From positions 10,872 to 43,331 of the forward strand of contig PDIM01010347.1 of NCBI GenBank assembly GCA_002811675.1: DNA of 32,460 nt. The letters are read 5' to 3'. Made by a program: the position numbers and the translations under genes. This document shows positions 1 through 9,334 of the stretch, piece by piece. The notes under the pieces are model-generated. The model saw only the letters and a program-made list of their open reading frames with translations. It was not told the origin of the DNA and did no database searches. The DNA comes from Ichthyosporea sp. XGB-2017a (Eukaryota > Opisthokonta > Ichthyosporea). How positions within the stretch are numbered: position 1 is the first letter of the stretch; every line of letters starts with the position of its first letter.

Positions 1-1399
1 GATTTTGAACTAGTTGTTATTCTTTCTGTAGGAGATTTCCAAACTGATTTGTTTTTCTTTGTTGTTTTCTGTTGAAATTGTTGTAAAAGACGATTCCAAG
101 CCAGACGAATACTCACTTATATACTAAAACTAACACAAACAAATGTGGAACAACCAAAGGTTGACTCGTACGCCATTGTTGTTATTTTGTGAATTGTGAT
201 TTGTGCCCCTCTTTTGTCTCAAATAATGAATGAAAAATCGCCTATAAAACCACAAGGGAATATCCCCAGAGTCACTTTTTACCAAATTATAACATAGACA
301 CTAGACCCTTCTGTCTGCAGAAAGCCAATTACGTGCTTAGAAACGGTCGAGCTTAGATCTATCGGCATAAAATTATAATAATTAATATTTGTATTATTAT
401 TTGTGCATGTCTTAACTCTTAATATATACCCAATCTGCGGGCTTACCGCTTATATGCATACGGCAAAATAAGGGGCGGGGCAGAGTACTCTTCAGACTGT
501 ACGTCAGTGGTGCAGAGTCCAGAGATAATTTCCTTACATGTACCTATATATTAATTATGTACTTATATAATTACAATTTACATCCTATGCACACTGTCAT
601 CATGACTTGCATGATCGACCCAGCCTTTTTGTACAAAGGGTAAAAATAGAAATGAAATTACAGTAGAATGCACTGCGCCATGCAACAATTGGGAGACGTA
701 CCAGCTACAATATAAATTTTCAACTTAAAAATCATTGATTTACTTTGGACTTTTAGTTTTTACAAGCATTTGAGATGCATGATCAGTCATAAACCGAGGA
801 AACGATTGGCCTCTACTCTCTTCGCAGGATCAAGTATCGCGGAGCAATGCATGAATCGAAATTTTATTATAGTACTGTTATCACCGATCGTACTATCAGT
901 GATACTATGAATAGGTAAAAGGACCCGGCCGCTGCAGGCCTGACCTGACATGTAGTACAGCGGTTTTTAACTTTGGTATAAAACGGGAAATATCATGTCA
1001 AACTCTTGCATTCAAGATGCAAAGATGCGCAAAATTGCCTCATTTTGTAATTACATACTGTAGTGTTTCATTATTTGATCATGCTAAGCCCAGCTTTATA
1101 ACATATCAATTCTTAGGTGCGTACTGCATGCAGATATAATCTGACTACACCAGTTTGGTGTCTTGTCTCTCTGTTCATTGTACCATAACTGACAAGAGTT
1201 TCAGTGTGCTGTTAGTTGTACATAGATCTGATGGACAATATTATTCTACGTGACCAATGAGACCACCCGCCCTTCTTCGTGTTGTTGAAAAAATAAAGTG
1301 ATTTGCAAAAGTTCATGTTGGCTAACCTTAAGTCAGAACATCATTCCAAAGTTATATATACATTTGGTAATGGGCCTTGCAGGAAGACTGTACAATAAT
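1..1399. other. AT-rich intergenic stretch, no gene seen
   Basis: No convincing reading frame, RNA gene or repeat was found on either strand. Short AT-rich blocks and a weak imperfect hairpin around 868-907 (TATCAC pairing with GTGATA) are present. A TATAAA near 977 has no gene close downstream. Confidence 0.5.
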
Positions 1400-2794
1400 C
1401 GGCACTCGTCTTTGAAAAACACAAGACATGTTTGCGAACACAAACTTCCTTGTTGTTGCATGTCTGCAAACCTGTCAAATGACGGTTCGAGCGAGGAAAA
1501 TGGATTCCTTTGAGGTGGCCGCGATATGTTAGCACTCAAAGATATCATACGTTGTGAGCAGCCCATGACTGATTCGCCCATGCCATAGGAGGTGAGGCAC
1601 ATAGGTATCCCTGAGTTTACCAAAAGCTTGAACGTTTTCTCCGGCTTGAAACATCATTGCCAGATGATGCAGACATGGGGGCCACTCAATATTATGTCTT
1701 CGTCAAAACTCCTCGTAGGTGCACTTGAAAACCCCTTGAGAACGAACTTTGCCCTGTCTTTCACACTCTTGGCAAGACTTAACACGCTCAACTTTCATAA
1801 TGTCACCATCCTGAATTGGAAGTTGCGGGCCAATAAACACCACAGTGAGAGACTTGAGCTCCGCGATGGAATGAAGCATTTCTCCCCAGTGACCAGTGTC
1901 TTGTCACTGGAAGCTCGGAATCGTCGGCGTCCACCACATGAGCATATTTTCCAGCGACCCTTTTTTGAATGAATCCCACATTCCGAAATGACTCGTCGCA
2001 AACAAAGCCGCCAGGGGCTGTGTCAGATTCTCTGTACAGGCTATTTTGTATTCAGGTATCACTTCCATGGCTTGGGGGATTCTCCAATTAAAGAATGCGT
2101 CCCAGTCTTTAGGGCAACCGCTTCTCTGATAATTCTGATGTGGTCCAAGGACAAGATGAAACCCATACCCGCCATTTTGTGACTTTAAATATTCCCATCG
2201 AAAAGTTTGGGCGCTATTCAAATTGCAAAACCGCAGCGATTCCATGACTGTTGTCTGGATGTCACACACAAAATTCCAGAAGCAGTAGAGCAGTGTAAAA
2301 GGCGGCTCCCATCGCTGTTTGAGGGGGCCATGCACACCTCACAGAGCGGTCTGGCTAAACACCCTCATTAATTGATTTTCCAATACCTTTCCTGCAAAAG
2401 ATCCTCCCATAGGAACAACCCCACCACGAATAAGCTCCACAATACTTTGAGCTCTTGCCACTTTATGTAACTGTGCAATGTAGTGCTGCGGAAGCATAGT
2501 TTGCTCCTGTGCATACTCCTCCTCCATCTCTGCCTGCACCCGCCTCTTTACTTCTGCATCTCTGTTGGCCACCTCTGCCAGTGTAGTTCTTATAATTCCA
2601 CTGACTGCCCTGTGGCCTGTCTTCTACGCCACTCGTCGGCATTCGGCGGAACAAAAAGCTGCCATATGGCAGCAGCTACATTTCTTGAAGAAGGGGATAG
2701 AGGACTGGCGGCCTGGCGTTGAAGAATCTGTGGGAAATTTACCGCATTCAAAACACGCACTCATTTCAGAGTAGGCAGATTTGGAAGGGGGCAT
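1400..2794 (-). pseudogene. Mss51-like MYND zinc-finger protein, decayed copy 1
   Basis: This is a broken paralogue of the gene at 2898-4370. From the start at 2794 it encodes the first MYND cysteines (ACFECGKFP, then KKCSCC, FCSAEC). The conserved MYND tryptophan codon is then TAG (2624-2626). The frame continues through KTGH, but the later zinc cysteines seen in copy 2 are lost, and a stop near 2339 follows VFSQTAL. The Mss51-like C-terminal domain restarts in another frame (FRWE, GPHQNY, CPKDWDAFF, LTQPLAALFA, HFGMW) and is frameshifted near 1938 by a 4-base deletion that copy 3 shares. A 7-base duplication around 1885-1898 follows. The end (NPFSSLEP) is still recognisable. Boundaries are approximate. 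It is very unlikely to make a working protein; whether it is transcribed cannot be judged. Confidence 0.85.
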
Positions 2795-2897
2795 GACTAT
2801 TGACGTACAGTGAAAAAACAATAAAAAAAAAAAAACAAAAAACAAAAAGTTGTTGGTTGGTTGATTATTGATGTATAGAGCAAGACTAGCAAATTGT

Positions 2898-4370
2898 TCA
2901 TTTGCTACTATCCCCCAGGCAAAATACATATCCATTTGTGTAGTAAAAAGGTTCAGCGTCTGCAAATTCAATGCACGGTTCCAGGGAGGAAAATGGGTTC
3001 TTTTGGGGTAATAATGAGATCCTAGCACCCAAATGCGTCATGAGCAAGGAGTCACTAAGCGCTTCCTCGCGGTTATACGAGGTGAGGCACATGGGCACCT
3101 TTGTTTTCACTAACAGTCTAAGTGCTCTCCTCCATGGAGAACCAAAAATACCATCAGAGATGCCAGTGTTAAACATCACTATAAGATGAGGTGTTGGGAG
3201 GTCTCGAGCATATCTGTCCCAAAATTGCTCAATGGAGCACCTATAAAATGCTTGTAAGCGCGATTTTCCTTGTTTTTGACAATCCGGACAGGTTGGTATA
3301 GCTCCAAAGTCAACAACACGATCAGTAATTGTAATGTCCGGACCAATGAATGCCATAGAGAGGGACTTGAGCTCTGGGATGGAGTGAAAAATCTCTTCCC
3401 AGTGCCTTGTAAGAGGGGTCTCATAGTCCGCGGCCCCTACCACGTGAATTACCAAATCTTTCTGTTTGCCCTCTTTGATGCGCTTCCACATTCCGAAATA
3501 ATTCATGGCAAAGAGGGCCGTAAGGGGCTGTGAGAGATTCTTAGTGCCAGCTACTTTACACTCCGGCCTTAATTTTAAGAACGGGGGAGTTCTCCATTCA
3601 AAGAAGGCATCCCAGTCCTTGGGACAATCACTTCTCTTGTAATTCTGATGAGGTTCAGGGGCAAGATGATAGCCAAGCCCATCATTATGTTTGTGTGTTT
3701 CCCATCTAAACGCTTCAACACGCTTCACCTCTTGAAACACGGCACACTCTGAGCTCTTATGGCGTCCGCTTTCACAATGACGAACACATAAAGGATTCCA
3801 AAAGCAAATGTCACACAGAATGAGAGGCTCTCCATTACTGCTCGATGGGGCAAGACATGCATCACAAATTGGTTTCATCTGGAAAACTTTTATAAGCTCG
3901 TTTTGCAATACCTTTTCCGCACGAGTCTTCACAATGGGTACAAACTGGTCAATGATCTTCAAATACTTTTCATATCTCTTATACCTTAGCTTCTGTACCA
4001 TCGCCTTTGACGGAAGCACGTCCTCCCCGATGCTTCCCTCTTTCTTCCAGGGAGTGACCAGCTCAGCATCCAGAGTGGTTAATAACCCCAATGCATCTTT
4101 GTACAATCCACAATGCGTCTTATGGCCGGTTTTCCATGAAGCACGTTGACATGCCACGCTGCAGTAGGCTGGAACACCACAACCGCCACATTTCTTAAAG
4201 AAGGCGATATTGGATTGGCCCCTCACCTTGGATTTTGTCTTCTCTGGGAACTTGCCACATTCAAAGCACGCCACAGACATGTACGTAGCATTGATTTCCG
4301 AGCTTGACTTTGGGGGCGCATATTTTGTCTTTAGCAGCCATACTTCGGTGTATATATACAAAAAAGCCAA
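2898..4370 (-). CDS. MYND-type zinc-finger protein with Mss51-like C-terminal domain (intact copy 2)
   Basis: An open frame of 490 codons. Residues 35-87 form a MYND zinc finger: CFEC, then CGGC, YCSVAC, W and GHKTHC give the expected C-x2-C, C-x2-C, C-x3-C, H-x3-C ligands. A second cysteine cluster (CDAC, CDIC, CVRHC, SSEC) lies at about 172-212. The remainder matches the C-terminal domain of fungal and protist Mss51-like proteins, with CPKDWDAFFEWR, LTALFAMNYFGMW, the IHVVGA strand, HWEEIFHSIPEL and CPDCQKQGK. Yeast Mss51 is a mitochondrial translation activator for COX1, but most MYND paralogues of this type have no known function, so I assign none. The start is uncertain: Met31 (MSVACFECGK) begins at about the same point as copy 1. 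It is the only intact member of a three-copy tandem array and ends with TGA. Confidence 0.85.
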   Translation of the reverse strand: MAFLYIYTEVWLLKTKYAPPKSSSEINATYMSVACFECGKFPEKTKSKVRGQSNIAFFKKCGGCGVPAYCSVACQRASWKTGHKTHCGLYKDALGLLTTLDAELVTPWKKEGSIGEDVLPSKAMVQKLRYKRYEKYLKIIDQFVPIVKTRAEKVLQNELIKVFQMKPICDACLAPSSSNGEPLILCDICFWNPLCVRHCESGRHKSSECAVFQEVKRVEAFRWETHKHNDGLGYHLAPEPHQNYKRSDCPKDWDAFFEWRTPPFLKLRPECKVAGTKNLSQPLTALFAMNYFGMWKRIKEGKQKDLVIHVVGAADYETPLTRHWEEIFHSIPELKSLSMAFIGPDITITDRVVDFGAIPTCPDCQKQGKSRLQAFYRCSIEQFWDRYARDLPTPHLIVMFNTGISDGIFGSPWRRALRLLVKTKVPMCLTSYNREEALSDSLLMTHLGARISLLPQKNPFSSLEPCIEFADAEPFYYTNGYVFCLGDSSK

Positions 4371-4898
4371 ATCAAACTAAACTATGAGTAACAGTTGATT
4401 TAGAACTATGAATCCATAGAGCAAGATAAACAAATCCATAGAACAAGAAAAACAAAAACAAAAACAAAAAAGAAAGGAAGAAAAGGAAGCAGGGCTTTAG
4501 AAAAGCAAAACCAGCAAAACCAATGACAACAAAAACATTTCTGTGCAGTTGGGCCATCTCTCTGCTGGCAGTACTCTTCTTCCTCTGAGTGAAGGGTTAT
4601 GTATAAGTGTAACTTGAAAGGGGACGTCGGTGCATTGATGCACTGCCCATTGTACATGTTATTTTCAAACTCAAAGGTCGACAGGAGAGCTGTGCTGCTC
4701 AGTGCCTTAAAGATGTTAGATAAAACTATATATATTGGTCGGTTTTGACTTCTTAAGCAAACATACATATCTTCTTTATCGTGCGTGTCAAAAGACTGGT
4801 TACTTTTATATCTACTCTGCACCTCCCCAACCATTTGCATTGTCAGATGACATTAATTTTATTGTTATACGAAAGAAGAAACACAAAAAAAGGGAGTT
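4371..4898. other. Intergenic spacer between MYND copies 2 and 3
   Basis: Contains an A-rich tract at about 4436-4490 and a TATATATAC-like run just upstream of copy 2 (4351-4360). Open frames on the minus strand (to about 4840) are low-complexity phenylalanine/leucine translations of the A-rich tract and are not believable genes. Confidence 0.4.
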
Positions 4899-6357
4899 CT
4901 AATGCAGCTCCAATATCTCTTGTTCACTCTTTTTTCCCGTACAACAGAACACATACCCATTTGCATAGAAAAATAGCTCGTCGTCTACGAATTCGATTGC
5001 CGGTTCTAACGACGAAAATGGATTTCTCTTGGGTGGTAAGGAAAAACCTTGGCACCCAAGGATTCCATAAGTTTTGAGTCATTAGTCACCTCTTCCGAGT
5101 TATACGCAGTGAAACACATCGGCACACCGGTCTTTACCAAGAGTTTAAGAGCATCTGTCCATGAAATACCACAGAGACCATCGGAAATACCAGAGTTACA
5201 AAGTAAGAAGAGGTCAGGAGAGGGGGTGTTTTTGGCATAACGCTCAGAAAACTCTTCATAAGTGCACCTATAGAATCCTTGCGATCGCATTTTGCCATGC
5301 TTTTGGCAATCTGGACATGTTCCCGTTGGGTCAAAGTCGATAACACGAGGAGCGATTGGAATCTCTGGCCCAATAAACACCATAGAGATAGACTTGAGCT
5401 CCGGAATGGAATGAAGTACTTCTTCCCAGTGACTTGTCATTGGAACCTAGAATTGCCCGGCACCCACCACATCACCATATCTCTCTGCTTCCCTTCTTTG
5501 ATGCGTTTCCACATCCCGAAGTGATCCATTGCAAAGAGGGCCGTCAAAGGCTGTGAGAGATTTTTACTACCAGCAACTTTGCACTCCGGCCTCAGTTGTA
5601 AGTGAGGGAGGGTTCTCCAATCAAAGAACGTGTCCCAGTCCTTGGGGCAATTATTCCTCTTATAATTCTGATGAGGCTCGGGCGCAAGATGATATCCATA
5701 TCCACCATCATCATCCGAGGGGTGCCATTGAAAGCTCTGTGCCGCGTTAACATCCTGGAATTTAACGCACTCAGAGCGTCCGTGCCGCTCGCTTACATGT
5801 CGGTCACACAAGAAATTCCAGTAGCAGCAGTCACATGGAATGAGAGGCCCTCCATTGCTACTAGAACGGCTAAGACAAATAGCACACTGGGCCCTGCCAT
5901 TAAGCACTTTTGACAATTCCATTTGCAATATTGCATCCCCAGGATTATTTACAACGGTGGGTGCAAACTGGTGAATAATCTCCAAATGCACCAAATGCCT
6001 GTTTTGCTTCTTTTGCTTAGAACTCTTCTTCAACTGAAGCACAGACTGACCCTCTGCAGCAGCCTCGTCCGCCTGTCTGGACATCTCAGCCTCATATTTG
6101 GCCACCTCTGCCAAAGCATCCTTGTACGCTCCACACCGTAATTTGTGTCCTTTCTTCCAGGACTTTCGTTGACAGCTCACCGAGCAGAAGGCAGCTAAGT
6201 GGCAACCGCTACACCTCTTAAAGAAGGAGATGTTGGATTGGCCGTTTACTTTGGTTTTTGTTTTCTCAGGGAATTTGCCACATTCAAAACATGCGATCGA
6301 TGTGTATGCGGCACTAATGTACGACCTGGCGGATTTGATCTGGCCACCTGCAAACAT
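4899..6357 (-). pseudogene. Mss51-like MYND zinc-finger protein, frameshifted copy 3
   Basis: The first 300 codons are intact (from 6357): a complete MYND finger (CFEC, CSGC, FCSVSC, W, GHKLRC), the second cysteine cluster and most of the Mss51-like domain through LTALFAMDHFGMWKRIKEGK. Near 5470 a 4-base deletion relative to copy 2 shifts the frame, and translation ends 12 codons later at TGA. In the restored frame there is also a TAG about eight codons on. Homology then continues uninterrupted from MTSHWEEVLHSIPEL (5440) to about 5025, where a single-base insertion shifts the frame again. The true C-terminus (NPFSSLEPAIEF, NGYVFCC) runs on to TAG at 4899. Three lesions argue for a young pseudogene, though the first 306 codons could still give a truncated MYND protein. 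Codon-level similarity to copy 2 remains high. Confidence 0.75.
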
Positions 6358-6603
6358 GATGATTCAAATCTATAAATGAATTCGAATTACCAAAATTCAA
6401 AATAGAAGTGTCTTTTTGTTTTGGTTATTGCTAACTCCGTTCGTACAATTGAGCGAAGGTTGAGAAGAGAAGCGCGTACTACTATAACTATAATGTGTTT
6501 TTCGCCATTCAGACATGCCACTTGCAGCCAGCCCTTTTGTGAGTTTTGAGTTTTAACGTCCAACTCCCATCCCCTAAAGTCCTAACTCCGTCCAGTGTAA
6601 TCG
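6358..6603. other. Intergenic spacer upstream of copy 3, left flank of the inverted-repeat segment
   Basis: Probable promoter side of the minus-strand MYND copy 3. No gene or repeat was recognised here. It ends at the TTAA that starts the left inverted repeat. Confidence 0.3.
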
Positions 6604-6629
6604 TTAAAGCAAAATGACCCGCGGCGCGG
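6604..6629 (+). repeat. Left terminal inverted repeat
   Basis: Starts TTAAAGCAAAATGACCC and continues GCGGCGCGG. It pairs with 8097-8122 at 25 of 26 positions. Confidence 0.8.
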
Positions 6630-6790
6630 CCACTTTTCGAGTGATCTAATTTCTAAAACGTAGGATCTAATGTTTCTCATGATTTTCTTTATACGACTAA
6701 AAATGTTAGGGTTACGTATAGTGTACTTCATTTAAGTGAAAAAGTTTTTACTTTTCTTTTTTTCAGTTTTTGTTTGTGTAGTTGCAAGTT

Positions 6791-6983
6791 TAAAATAGCT
6801 ACTCACAGCAAGTGTGGACGAGCGAAGCTTGTGTAAGGGACCCAGTTTTGAGAAGCATAATTTTTGGAGGATTGGAGTTTTATCCAATCAGAGGGCTGCA
6901 TTTTAAATATATCCTCCAAAAAATTGACCGTCAAAAGGACCTGAGCTGATGAGAGAAAAAACGCTACGCTGCGCTTCGCTCAA
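6791..6983 (+). repeat. Dispersed ~192-bp repeat, copy 1 (diverged)
   Basis: Begins TAAAATAG and carries the landmarks GTGTGGACGAGCGAAGC, GTTTTATCCAATCAG, AATTGACCGTCAAAA, CTGAGCTGATGAGAG and CGCTACGCTGCGCTTCGCTC. It differs from copies 2 and 3 at roughly a dozen or more positions, including several around the ATCCTCC segment, so it is the oldest of the three. Short inverted arms GAGCGAAGC / GCTTCGCTC lie near the two ends. Confidence 0.85.
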
Positions 6984-7053
6984 CTAAGTTTACCCCTCAA
7001 ATTATACCCGCAGACTGCTACAAAATGTGCCAGACTGCAGAGCAGCACCTAGC

Positions 7054-7509
7054 TTAGGACAGGTCCCACAACTTGTATGTGTCATTGGCCCTTGCCAGTG
7101 TCATGGTGTCCAAATCCTGTTGTACACCATTTTTGAACATGATAGAGCTAATAGGCTCAATCTGTCGTACGCTGCAGAACTCTCCGTCTTTCATCTGAAA
7201 GCATAACCGGACTACTTCGTCAACTCGGGCCGAGAAATGAGCGCCTTGAACGGGATGATCTTCTAACAACCTCTCCTTCTCATATTCTGTGTAGACGTAT
7301 ATATTGTCCATACAAGAGTAAACGAACTGGCAAAACAACTGATTTTTGTTCAGAGTTCCAACGGACAGCAAAGCTTTCTTCGTGTAGAATTTAGAATTTC
7401 GAATTCTGGATGCATCTTCAATAACCTGCTTTGTAAAACGATTCCCTTCTTGTCCATCTTGGTCTCGATTGGCCAGGTCAACCAATGCTCGGTGAAGTGC
7501 GATGGCCAT
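7054..7509 (-). CDS. Hypothetical protein, 151 aa
   Basis: I do not recognise this protein. It is soluble, with no signal peptide or membrane segment, and is mixed in charge; it starts MAIALHRALVDLANRDQDGQ and ends ANDTYKLWDLS. Stops lie just upstream in the same frame (TGA TAA ATC ATG), which supports the start at 7509, unless an intron is spliced to one of the AG sites after the T-rich run on the minus strand (around 7585-7595). It lies inside the inverted-repeat-bounded segment and has no transposase motif, so it may be cargo or a host gene fragment. Composition looks coding rather than random, but no homology can be claimed. Confidence 0.5.
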   Translation of the reverse strand: MAIALHRALVDLANRDQDGQEGNRFTKQVIEDASRIRNSKFYTKKALLSVGTLNKNQLFCQFVYSCMDNIYVYTEYEKERLLEDHPVQGAHFSARVDEVVRLCFQMKDGEFCSVRQIEPISSIMFKNGVQQDLDTMTLARANDTYKLWDLS

Positions 7510-8096
7510 GATTTATCAACAACATAATGCTGTCAAACACTCCTCGTGAAACTGATACAAAAATATGTTCAAAAGCTTTGCCTGTTGATATAAACAAAAA
7601 AAAACAAGGCATAAACAAATAACGTAAATATGATAAAAACAATGAAAAAAGAAAAAACACAAACAAAAAAAAAACCAAAAAGTAAAAAAAAAAAATTAGT
7701 ATGGAGACGCTGGTTCAAAAGTACCCCTCCATACATTTTGTATGAAAAAAAGTGTCATTTTTTGGATTTTTTTTTTTCGAAGTCGATAAGCATACAAAAC
7801 TTCCATAGGATTTTTTTCAACTTTTTTATTTTTTTTTCAAACGACTCTGAAAGACAAACAGTTTCATAACTCCTCAAATACATAACCATATCCCATTCAA
7901 AACATATCAAAAGGTGCAGCAGGAGACCATCAGGAAGCCATATACCAAAGCTCAGCACAAGCCATCAAAAGGGTAAGCAGCTAGATCAAAATTTGTGAGG
8001 GTCTAAAACGCTGATTTTTGGCAGACGACTCTTTCCATACAAAAAAAAATTGTTACAAATTTTTGGCCATTTTTAGTACATTGCCATACAAACGCT
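7510..8096. other. A/T-rich low-complexity tract, no gene seen
   Basis: Contains long A and T runs (about 7590-7700 and 7755-7850) and repeated CATACAAA-type words. Short lysine/phenylalanine-rich open frames here are translations of homopolymers. A palindrome ATACATTTTGTAT lies near 7731-7743. Confidence 0.4.
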
Positions 8097-8122
8097 CCGC
8101 GCCGCGGGTCACTTTGCTTTAA
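8097..8122 (-). repeat. Right terminal inverted repeat
   Basis: Reads CCGCGCCGCGGGTCACTTTG followed by CTTTAA; the reverse complement of 6604-6629 with one difference. Confidence 0.8.
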
Positions 8123-8128
8123 ACTGTA

Positions 8129-8130
<2 letters not shown>

Positions 8131-8166
<36 letters not shown>
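8131..8166. repeat. Poly(T) run of 36
   Basis: An uninterrupted run of 36 T, directly beyond the right inverted repeat. It could be replication slippage or the tail of a retroposed insertion on the minus strand; no retroelement body was recognised to its right. Confidence 0.85.
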
Positions 8167-8169
<3 letters not shown>

Positions 8170-8506
8170 GTTCTCTGTCAGTTGTCACTACTCAATGGTA
8201 GAAAGCAAGGTTCTCTGTTCTAGTAACCCTACTCCCTACTCACAGTACTCCCTTCGGCCTTCACCCTTGGTAGAAAGAAATGAACACGTGATACAACGGC
8301 CGGCTTTTTTCAGTTTGTGCCAGAATTATTGTTGAGCAGGAAATAATTTTTAAAACTATTTATACTATTTCTTCTATATGAAATATTTTTTTAAATTCCT
8401 ATAGATTTGCAGAGTGCTTAAATAATAGTGACTCCCTTTTAGATTATAGTTTATTTCTCCGTCTTTGTGTGAATTATTGACTCGATTAGTCATTTAATAA
8501 TTAACT

Positions 8507-9154
8507 ATGAATATGACCGAGTACCCCGCCGATCCAGTTAAGTTTTCAGGCATTGACTGGAAAGAGGCTGCAGTGTGCATTCTCATCCCGAACATTGGAG
8601 GTGCCATCAGTGCCTATCTTGGTCGAAGGAATGGCAAGGCCCCCGGAGACGACCCCTGGTACAAGTCCCTGAAGAAGTCCCCGTTGAATCCCCCTCCCAT
8701 TGTGTTTCCCATAATGTGGACCACCCTGTACACCATCACAGGATTTGCTGCGTACCTCGTCAAGCGAGCGGCAGGCTTCGGAACAGCACTTGGCTTCTTT
8801 ATTGGTCAACTGGTGATGAACTGGCTGTGGACGCCATTGTTTTTCCGCTTGCAGAGGGTTGATCTTGCGTTTTATGATATTGCAGCGCTTCTTGGAGTGG
8901 CGAGTTATACCACTTATCTGTTCTCGACTGTGCAAGCTGCAGGACTGGAGATTGGCAGTGTTGTTATCAAGGCGTGGTACCTGATGATACCATATCTGGC
9001 ATGGTTGGGATTAGCCACGCACCTTAACTTTTATATACTCAGAAAGAACCCGCACGTTGTTCTTAGAGATCATTCCCATGTGAGGCCCAAGAGACGTGAC
9101 GAATTATTAATTGAAACAATGGATTATGATCCATCCATGCACCCCTTACTGTAA
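8507..9154 (+). CDS. TspO/MBR family protein (translocator protein-like)
   Basis: A 215-residue protein with five predicted membrane helices. It shows the family signature: WYKSLKKSPLNPPPIVFPIMW at about residues 51-71 followed by TTLYTITGFAAYLV, then NWLWTPLFF in the third helix region and PYLAWLGLATHLNFYI near 162-177. TspO/TSPO proteins bind porphyrins and sterol-like ligands, in mitochondrial outer membranes in animals and in bacterial or secretory membranes elsewhere; location here cannot be told. The hydrophilic tail after about 185 (HSHVRPKRRDELLIETMDYD) is an extension beyond the core. Length otherwise fits the family. An AATAAA follows 42 bases after the stop. The gene converges with the transporter at 9335-11104. 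Confidence 0.9.
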   Translation: MNMTEYPADPVKFSGIDWKEAAVCILIPNIGGAISAYLGRRNGKAPGDDPWYKSLKKSPLNPPPIVFPIMWTTLYTITGFAAYLVKRAAGFGTALGFFIGQLVMNWLWTPLFFRLQRVDLAFYDIAALLGVASYTTYLFSTVQAAGLEIGSVVIKAWYLMIPYLAWLGLATHLNFYILRKNPHVVLRDHSHVRPKRRDELLIETMDYDPSMHPLL

Positions 9155-9165
9155 CTTTTTACTTG

Positions 9166-9195
9166 AAGAAAAGAAGTAACAAGAAAAGAAGTAAC
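9166..9195 (+). repeat. Tandem duplication, 2 x 15 bp
   Basis: AAGAAAAGAAGTAAC occurs twice in direct succession in the presumed 3' untranslated region of the TspO gene. Confidence 0.8.
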
Positions 9196-9201
9196 AATAA
9201 A
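9196..9201 (+). promoter_or_regulatory. AATAAA polyadenylation signal of the TspO gene
   Basis: A canonical AATAAA 42 bases after the stop codon. On the opposite strand, TTTATT at 9317-9322 is the matching signal for the convergent transporter gene, so the two transcripts end within about 120 bp of each other. Confidence 0.55.
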
Positions 9202-9334
9202 GATTAGTAATCGATTCATGCGCAGGTTGTTTCAGTCTTGAGATTGTGGGAAAGGGAGAGCACGTGTCTACTTTGTTTTTACGTGTATTTCGTTTTTTGA
9301 GGTATCAATCCCCTTTTTTATTTTTATGTAGCCA

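Larger units (their letters stand above)
6604..8122. mobile_element. Candidate non-autonomous element bounded by 26-bp terminal inverted repeats with TTAA ends
   Basis: Positions 6604-6629 and 8097-8122 are inverted copies of each other with one mismatch in 26 bases. Both begin with TTAA followed by AGCAAA and end in a GC-rich block containing CCGCGGCGCGG. The 1,519-bp span has the look of a DNA transposon, and TTAA at both outer ends is the target duplication used by the piggyBac superfamily. The inner ends do not start with the CCC typical of piggyBac, and no transposase is present. Inside are a dispersed repeat copy (6791-6983), the 151-aa ORF at 7054-7509 and A/T-rich homopolymer tracts (7590-7840). 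The call rests on the repeats alone. Confidence 0.5.

Noticed and set aside
1483-1495. tRNA B-box-like GGTTCGAG
   Set aside because: It lies in the C-terminal coding remnant of MYND copy 1, with no A box or cloverleaf around it.
4406-4840. Minus-strand open frame of 144 codons between MYND copies 2 and 3
   Set aside because: Its second half is a phenylalanine/leucine run from an A-rich tract and it matches nothing in the neighbouring paralogues.
6604-8122. Calling the segment a piggyBac element outright
   Set aside because: There is no transposase, and the inner ends lack the CCC start typical of that superfamily; only the TTAA edges agree.
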